Shown here in pieces: positions 20,407 to 24,019 of a stretch of DNA of 24,019 nt (its first letter is position 1; the number at the start of each line of letters is the position of its first letter). Made by a program: the position numbers and the translations under genes. This DNA is from a virus. The notes under the pieces were generated by a model. That model saw only the letters and a program-made list of their open reading frames with translations, searched no databases and was not told the origin of the DNA. The stretch lies in the IMG/VR virus record IMGVR_UViG_3300046010_004814, positions 1-24,019 of that record; one strand, given 5' to 3'.

Positions 20407-22151
20407 GGTTGTTTACCAAGACACAAAAGCAGGCAGTCGAGCTTGTCACTGGGAAGACAGGGCAAGGCGATCACGTGATTCCTCACAGCAAAGGAGGGCA
20501 GACTAGCGTGGAAAACTGTCAGTTGATTTCAGGCGCAGCCAACGCAAAGAAGGGCTCTTTCTTTTTTAAGCCGCGACGCTGGCAAGAAGAATTCTTCCGC
20601 CAATGGATCGCGCGCACGATCAACACGTTTCTCTTGATCGTCATTCCCGGAGGCGGGAAGACAATGGCCGCCCTTGAGTCTGCGCGTCGATGGATGGCAG
20701 CAGGGTCAGACCGTCGCCTTATCGTTGTTGTGCCAACGGACAACCTTCGGGAGCAGTGGCAAGAAGAGGCTGTAAAGTTTGGTATCCAACTCCAGACCAA
20801 GGAGTTTGGCACGAACTTCAAGCACGGCTTTCAAGGCGGCGTTGTTTCTTACAGCCTCGTTGCCAGCCAGCCGCTGGTGTTTCGCAAGCTCTGCTCTGTA
20901 GCGCCGACAATGGTGATCTTTGATGAGATTCACCACTGCGGCGAGGAGGCCAGTTTTGGCCGAGGTGTCGGCCAGGCCTTTGAACTCGCGGCCGAGCGAC
21001 TGCTGCTATCTGGCACCGCATGGAGAAGCGATGGGACCGCTATCCCGTGGGTTCAATACGACGGCAATGGGTTTGCCGTAGCCGATTACTCGTACGACTA
21101 CCCGCACGCACTTACCGATGACGTTGTCCGGTTTCTGGTTTTTGACTACTCGCGCGGAACTATTACGCATGACCTGACTGGAGACAGTCAAACGCTTTCC
21201 AGTGAAAGCACAGAGGACGACGCCGCTCGACTGCTTCGAAGGCTGCTTGACGCTCGCGGCGAGTTTGTCCGCGAGCAGATACGACAGGCGCACCAGAGGC
21301 TTTTGGACGTGCGAGCATCTTTCCCGGACGCCGGGGCTCTGGCTGCCTGCATTGACCAGACGCACGCCGCCATGGTGGCAAATGTGATCTGCGAGGTAAC
21401 TGGTTGCGAGCCAAGCGTTATCGTTAGCGACGACAAAGTTGAGAACGATACTGTTCGTTCGTTTCGTGACAGCAAGAAGGAGTGGATCGTAGCGGTTCGC
21501 AAGGTAAGCGAAGGCACCGACATCAAGCGGCTTCAAGTTCTCTGCTACCTAACGAACACAACTGCGGAACTGTTTTTCCGGCAACTTGTCGGCCGCGTTT
21601 CTCGTTATCGAGGCAATGAGGACCGCGAGGCGTATGTCTATCTGCCTGCCGATCCTCGCTTGATTGCCTGCGCACAGAACATCGAAAACGCACAGGTGCA
21701 GGCGCTAAAGAACCAGCGAGATGCCGATGAGGTCGAGCGGGCTCCGCTGGATCGCCAAACCGGGTCGCTGTTTGATTCTTTCTCAACGGCCCATGACGGC
21801 ACCGACCTTGTCATGATCGGAAGCGAGGCTGTGTCAGAGGACGTAGCAAGGCAAATCTCGCAGATCGCAGAGGCTGAGGCGATCCCGATGCAGAAGGTGC
21901 TGGCCGTCATGCAGCGGCTTGGAGTTGGCGGCCAGCAGTCGAGCCCGCAGCCAGTGGCCGTTCGCAGTAAAGAAGAGGAAATGGATGACCTTCGCAAGAA
22001 GTGCAACAAGCAGGCTTTTCGGCTGTCCAAGTTGGCTAAGTGCAGGCCAGACGAAGTTAACGGAAAGTTCAAGCCGCAGAACCAAATGACGGAAGACGAA
22101 CTGCGCCGCAAGCTGCGGGCGATCCTGTCGGAGATCGCCAAGTATGCATGA
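20403..22151 (+). CDS. HNH-SF2 helicase fusion protein
   Basis: A 582-residue protein. Residues about 20-51 form an HNH-like motif: GDHVIPHSKGG (D23, H24), VENCQLI (N38) and ANAKKG (N47). The usual zinc cysteines before DH and near the end are missing. An SF2 helicase follows: motif I PGGGKT (82-87), motif II DEIH (174-177), motif III SGT (203-205) and motif VI QLVGRVSR (394-401). The C-terminal 80 residues are charged and helical. GTG 20403 overlaps the preceding stop; longer frames run through that gene. A DNA-processing or replication role fits the operon; restriction or defence roles are alternatives. Confidence 0.8.
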   Translation: MRLFTKTQKQAVELVTGKTGQGDHVIPHSKGGQTSVENCQLISGAANAKKGSFFFKPRRWQEEFFRQWIARTINTFLLIVIPGGGKTMAALESARRWMAAGSDRRLIVVVPTDNLREQWQEEAVKFGIQLQTKEFGTNFKHGFQGGVVSYSLVASQPLVFRKLCSVAPTMVIFDEIHHCGEEASFGRGVGQAFELAAERLLLSGTAWRSDGTAIPWVQYDGNGFAVADYSYDYPHALTDDVVRFLVFDYSRGTITHDLTGDSQTLSSESTEDDAARLLRRLLDARGEFVREQIRQAHQRLLDVRASFPDAGALAACIDQTHAAMVANVICEVTGCEPSVIVSDDKVENDTVRSFRDSKKEWIVAVRKVSEGTDIKRLQVLCYLTNTTAELFFRQLVGRVSRYRGNEDREAYVYLPADPRLIACAQNIENAQVQALKNQRDADEVERAPLDRQTGSLFDSFSTAHDGTDLVMIGSEAVSEDVARQISQIAEAEAIPMQKVLAVMQRLGVGGQQSSPQPVAVRSKEEEMDDLRKKCNKQAFRLSKLAKCRPDEVNGKFKPQNQMTEDELRRKLRAILSEIAKYA

Positions 22152-22734
22152 TCTCAATGAGATTGAGCGCGGCGAGTTGTGCCAGTCCACCATTGAGTCG
22201 CTATACGAGGCGACCGGAGGACTGCGGCAGTTCCCGGCCCTGCTGAAAAAGGTTATCGCCACTCGTGCGTGGGAGCGCCGCACAGTTCACGGAAAGGTGG
22301 TCGAGCTGTCTAGCCTTCGAGAACTGATTACGGCGAAGCCGGTTGGCGGGTGGGGAGAAGACCCGTCCAAGGTCGAGGCCGTGATCCGCGACGACCCGGA
22401 GGCGCTGTCCGCTTTTCGAGAGGCGATGGTTCAGCACGGAGGAGACCGCAAGTCAGATGCGATCAAGCGTAACAATGTAACAGTTGATCCAGAGAAGACC
22501 GGCAACTCGCGCGCCTACTCCATCGCCCGCGTGCAACGCGAGTGCGACTCTAAGACGGTGGCCGCCGTCATGTCTGGCGACCTGTCCCCCAACGCTGCGC
22601 TTGTAAAGGCTGGCGTGCGGGAGAACCGCCAGGTCTACATTCCGCGCGACCCTGCGGCGGCGGTCGAAAAGCTGCGGCGGCAGTTTGGCGACGAGTTCAT
22701 ACAAGCCATGAGGGAGGCTATCCATGGCCGGTGA
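22144..22734 (+). CDS. ParB-like phage DNA-binding protein
   Basis: A 196-residue protein. Residues 95-160 (GGDRKSDAIKRNN, then GNSRAYSIARVQRECDSKTV and SGDLSPNAALVKAGVRENR) match a pattern widespread in phage and plasmid ParB-like proteins with a helix-turn-helix in the SPNAALVKAG region. The end DPAAAVEKLRRQFGDEFIQA is also typical. The N-terminal 90 residues are helical. It overlaps the helicase gene by 8 nt and the next gene by 11 nt, placing it in the replication operon. Function in replication or partition is inferred. Confidence 0.65.
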   Translation: MHDLNEIERGELCQSTIESLYEATGGLRQFPALLKKVIATRAWERRTVHGKVVELSSLRELITAKPVGGWGEDPSKVEAVIRDDPEALSAFREAMVQHGGDRKSDAIKRNNVTVDPEKTGNSRAYSIARVQRECDSKTVAAVMSGDLSPNAALVKAGVRENRQVYIPRDPAAAVEKLRRQFGDEFIQAMREAIHGR

Positions 22735-23563
22735 ATGGATTCCCCTTGACTGCAACCTCGGCACGAAGCCCGAGGTGCTCGAGCTGGTGGACGAAACAGG
22801 GCTGCCCGTTGAGGTAGTCGCCTGGCGTCTCATTCAGTTGTGGTCGTGGGCAGCGCTCAACTCGTCGGACGGCACGATACGGGCGACGCCCAGGCGCGTT
22901 GCTGCCGTGGCTGGTGGTGACGAGGCGTTTTGGCTCGCCGTTGAGCGAGTCGGCTGGGTGTCGTTTTTGAACGGCAGCCTGACGATCGAGGGCTGGGAAC
23001 GCCGTTTTTCAGGGGCTGCAAAGGCACGTGCCATGCACGGCCGGCGGCAGGATTCGTACCGGAGGCGCTCCCGTGACGCTGAACCGTCACAGGGTGGTGG
23101 CGCACCGCCGTCACCAGAGGAGAAGAGAGGAGAGGAGAAGAGAGAAGAAATACAACCGGCTGCGCCGGTTCCGCCGAGCAAGCCGCCGAAGGCGTCTCGC
23201 TCGCCGGCAAAGCCTTCGCTCTCGTGGTCTGCTGACGCAGGCTGGCAGGGAATCACCGATGCCGACCGCCAGGGCTGGGCCGTCGCCTACCCGGCGGCAG
23301 TGGTGACGCAGGAGCTCGCTAAGGCGGAGGAGTGGCTGCGTGCCCACCCGTCTCGTGCCGTTCGCAAGAACTGGCGGAAGTTCCTGACGGGCTGGCTGAG
23401 CCGTTGCCAGGACAAGGGCGGCACCATCCGCGAGCAAGGACGCAGGCCAGAGGACAGGCCGCCCCCGAAGGCGTGGAAGGACGAGTACCGGCCCGCCCAA
23501 TACCGCACCCCGAAGGAAGTCGCCGCGCTTGCGGCAGGGTTGAAACTCACGGAGGACACATGA
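22724..23563 (+). CDS. Replication-initiator-like protein (phage O-like)
   Basis: A 279-residue protein. The N-terminal domain (WIPLDCNLGTKPEVLELVDE, VEVVAWRLIQLWSWAALNSS, then a WVSFLNGSLTIEGWERRF segment) looks like a winged-helix DNA-binding domain of phage replication proteins. A Pro/Lys/Glu linker follows, including the polypurine-coded EEKRGEEKREE. The C-terminal part (SADAGWQGITDADRQGWAVA, then RKNWRKFLTGWLSRCQDKGG) resembles the DnaC/helicase-loading side of such proteins. Start ATG 22724 has AGGGAGG (22711-22717) at 6-nt spacing. Classification is moderate; no origin iterons were identified. Confidence 0.65.
   Translation: MAGEWIPLDCNLGTKPEVLELVDETGLPVEVVAWRLIQLWSWAALNSSDGTIRATPRRVAAVAGGDEAFWLAVERVGWVSFLNGSLTIEGWERRFSGAAKARAMHGRRQDSYRRRSRDAEPSQGGGAPPSPEEKRGEEKREEIQPAAPVPPSKPPKASRSPAKPSLSWSADAGWQGITDADRQGWAVAYPAAVVTQELAKAEEWLRAHPSRAVRKNWRKFLTGWLSRCQDKGGTIREQGRRPEDRPPPKAWKDEYRPAQYRTPKEVAALAAGLKLTEDT
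23116..23150 (+). repeat. 35-nt uninterrupted polypurine tract
   Basis: Bases 23116-23150 are all A or G, with repeated AGAGG/AGGAG units. The tract codes for the charged linker of the initiator-like protein. It contains several Shine-Dalgarno-like sequences and could form a triplex. Lambda-type origins lie within the initiator gene, so an origin-related role is conceivable, but no iterons accompany it. Confidence 0.5.
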
Positions 23564-23781
23564 CCACGCAAACACCACGACCGCTGACCGAGAAGCAGCG
23601 CCAGGTGCTCGAGTTCATCCGCGCGAAATCTGGCATGTACGGCCCTGCCGTGCGAGAGATCGCAGCCGAGTTCGGCATCCGCTCGCCAAATGGCGTTGTC
23701 GCTCATCTGAATGCGTTGGAAAAGAAAGGCTACATCAGGCGTCGCCCAAAGGTGACTCGTGGAATTGAGGTGGTGGCATGA
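23560..23781 (+). CDS. LexA-type DNA-binding domain protein, no peptidase
   Basis: A 73-residue protein matching only the LexA N-terminal domain: LTEKQRQVLEFIRAKSGMYG, then PAVREIAAEFGIRSPNGVVA and HLNALEKKGYIRRRPK. The winged helix-turn-helix spans about residues 29-64. The S24 autocleavage domain is absent, so it cannot self-cleave. ATG 23560 overlaps the preceding stop (ATGA) and has GGAGGA upstream; longer frames lie inside the initiator gene. It may bind host SOS operators, phage operators, or act as an activator. Target sites cannot be assigned. Confidence 0.82.
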   Translation: MTTQTPRPLTEKQRQVLEFIRAKSGMYGPAVREIAAEFGIRSPNGVVAHLNALEKKGYIRRRPKVTRGIEVVA

Positions 23782-23993
23782 GCAGCGACAACCCAGACCA
23801 GCCGCCGGCACCTGGTGTGCTTGCACGCATGTGTGCTCGCGCGGCATGGCGAAACGACATTGACGACGACGTGCGGCTGCTTCTTGAGTGGGCAAGCGAC
23901 ACCATCAAGCTCAGCGAGATGCAGCGATGCTTGGCGCTATGCCGGGCGGAGCACCTTGAGGCCGTAAACCAAACGCTTAAAGGTGCACTATGA
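23778..23993 (+). CDS. Small hypothetical early protein
   Basis: A 71-residue, mostly helical and acidic protein (VLARMCARAAWRNDIDDDVR, then LLEWASDTIKLSEMQRCLAL). ATG 23778 overlaps the LexA-like gene stop as ATGA, and its own stop overlaps the next start in the same way. No family recognised. Tight coupling suggests a shared early operon. Confidence 0.55.
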   Translation: MSSDNPDQPPAPGVLARMCARAAWRNDIDDDVRLLLEWASDTIKLSEMQRCLALCRAEHLEAVNQTLKGAL

Positions 23994-24019
23994 GCGTGCG
24001 TGACTTCGTGATGCTGAGC
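23990..24019 (+). CDS. Start of an early gene cut by the window end
   Basis: ATG 23990 overlaps the preceding stop as ATGA and opens a frame MSVRDFVMLS that runs off the window. Ten residues are too few to assign a function. Included because the ATGA overlap follows the pattern of its upstream neighbours. Confidence 0.45.
   Translation, partial: MSVRDFVMLS

Noticed and set aside
1-24019. tRNA genes, rRNA, CRISPR arrays, insertion sequences
   Set aside because: None is visible; the only tRNA-like stretch (18665) lacks the rest of a cloverleaf, and no regularly spaced direct repeats were seen.

Overview
The window is a 24 kb piece of a temperate tailed phage or prophage with a siphovirus-type gene set: HK97-fold head, connectors, tail terminator, frameshifted tail chaperone and tape measure. 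The genome is GC-rich. A 94-residue protein with 15 cysteines at 13978 carries a spacing of the type C-x7-C-x4-GG-x4-G-x2-C, which I associate with Planctomycetes. I therefore infer a planctomycete host, with moderate to low confidence. No rRNA, tRNA, CRISPR array or insertion sequence was found.

Layout. Positions 59-4208 hold packaging and head genes: small and large terminase, portal, U35-type prohead protease and a small zinc-ribbon protein. Positions 4253-6048 hold the major capsid protein and a small probable head protein, closed by a strong terminator-like hairpin at 6071-6114. Positions 6125-10175 hold a glycosyltransferase-like gene followed by head-tail connectors, tail terminator and tail-tube-type proteins. 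Positions 10179-12163 hold the tail assembly chaperone pair and the tape measure. Positions 12166-14262 hold distal-tail or virion proteins without clear families and the Cys-rich protein. Positions 14259-16632 hold a mixed cassette: a Cys-containing protein, an HExxH metallopeptidase, a metallophosphoesterase, a DUF1599/MazG-like protein and a small protein. The tyrosine integrase is the only convincing minus-strand gene (16685-17578). A control region (17579-18751) has at least three promoters, two of them carrying the motif CTAACGCCG between -35 and -10 and the third carrying it inverted. The early region (18752-24019) holds small proteins, a RecT-like annealing protein, an HNH-SF2 helicase fusion, a ParB-like protein, a replication-initiator-like protein and a LexA-type DNA-binding domain without its peptidase. 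The last gene is cut by the window end.

Two recoding signals stand out. First, the large terminase gene is interrupted by a 47-nt out-of-frame insert that is almost entirely one hairpin. Removing it exactly restores a 533-residue terminase, and matching CGG codons flank the gap, as in the translational bypass of T4 gene 60. Second, the tail chaperone pair is joined through CTT TAA C, the same type of +1 frameshift site as in prfB (CTT TGA C). The control region with its shared operators is the third point of interest. No holin or classical endolysin was recognised. The metallopeptidase cassette occupies a position where lysis genes could lie.
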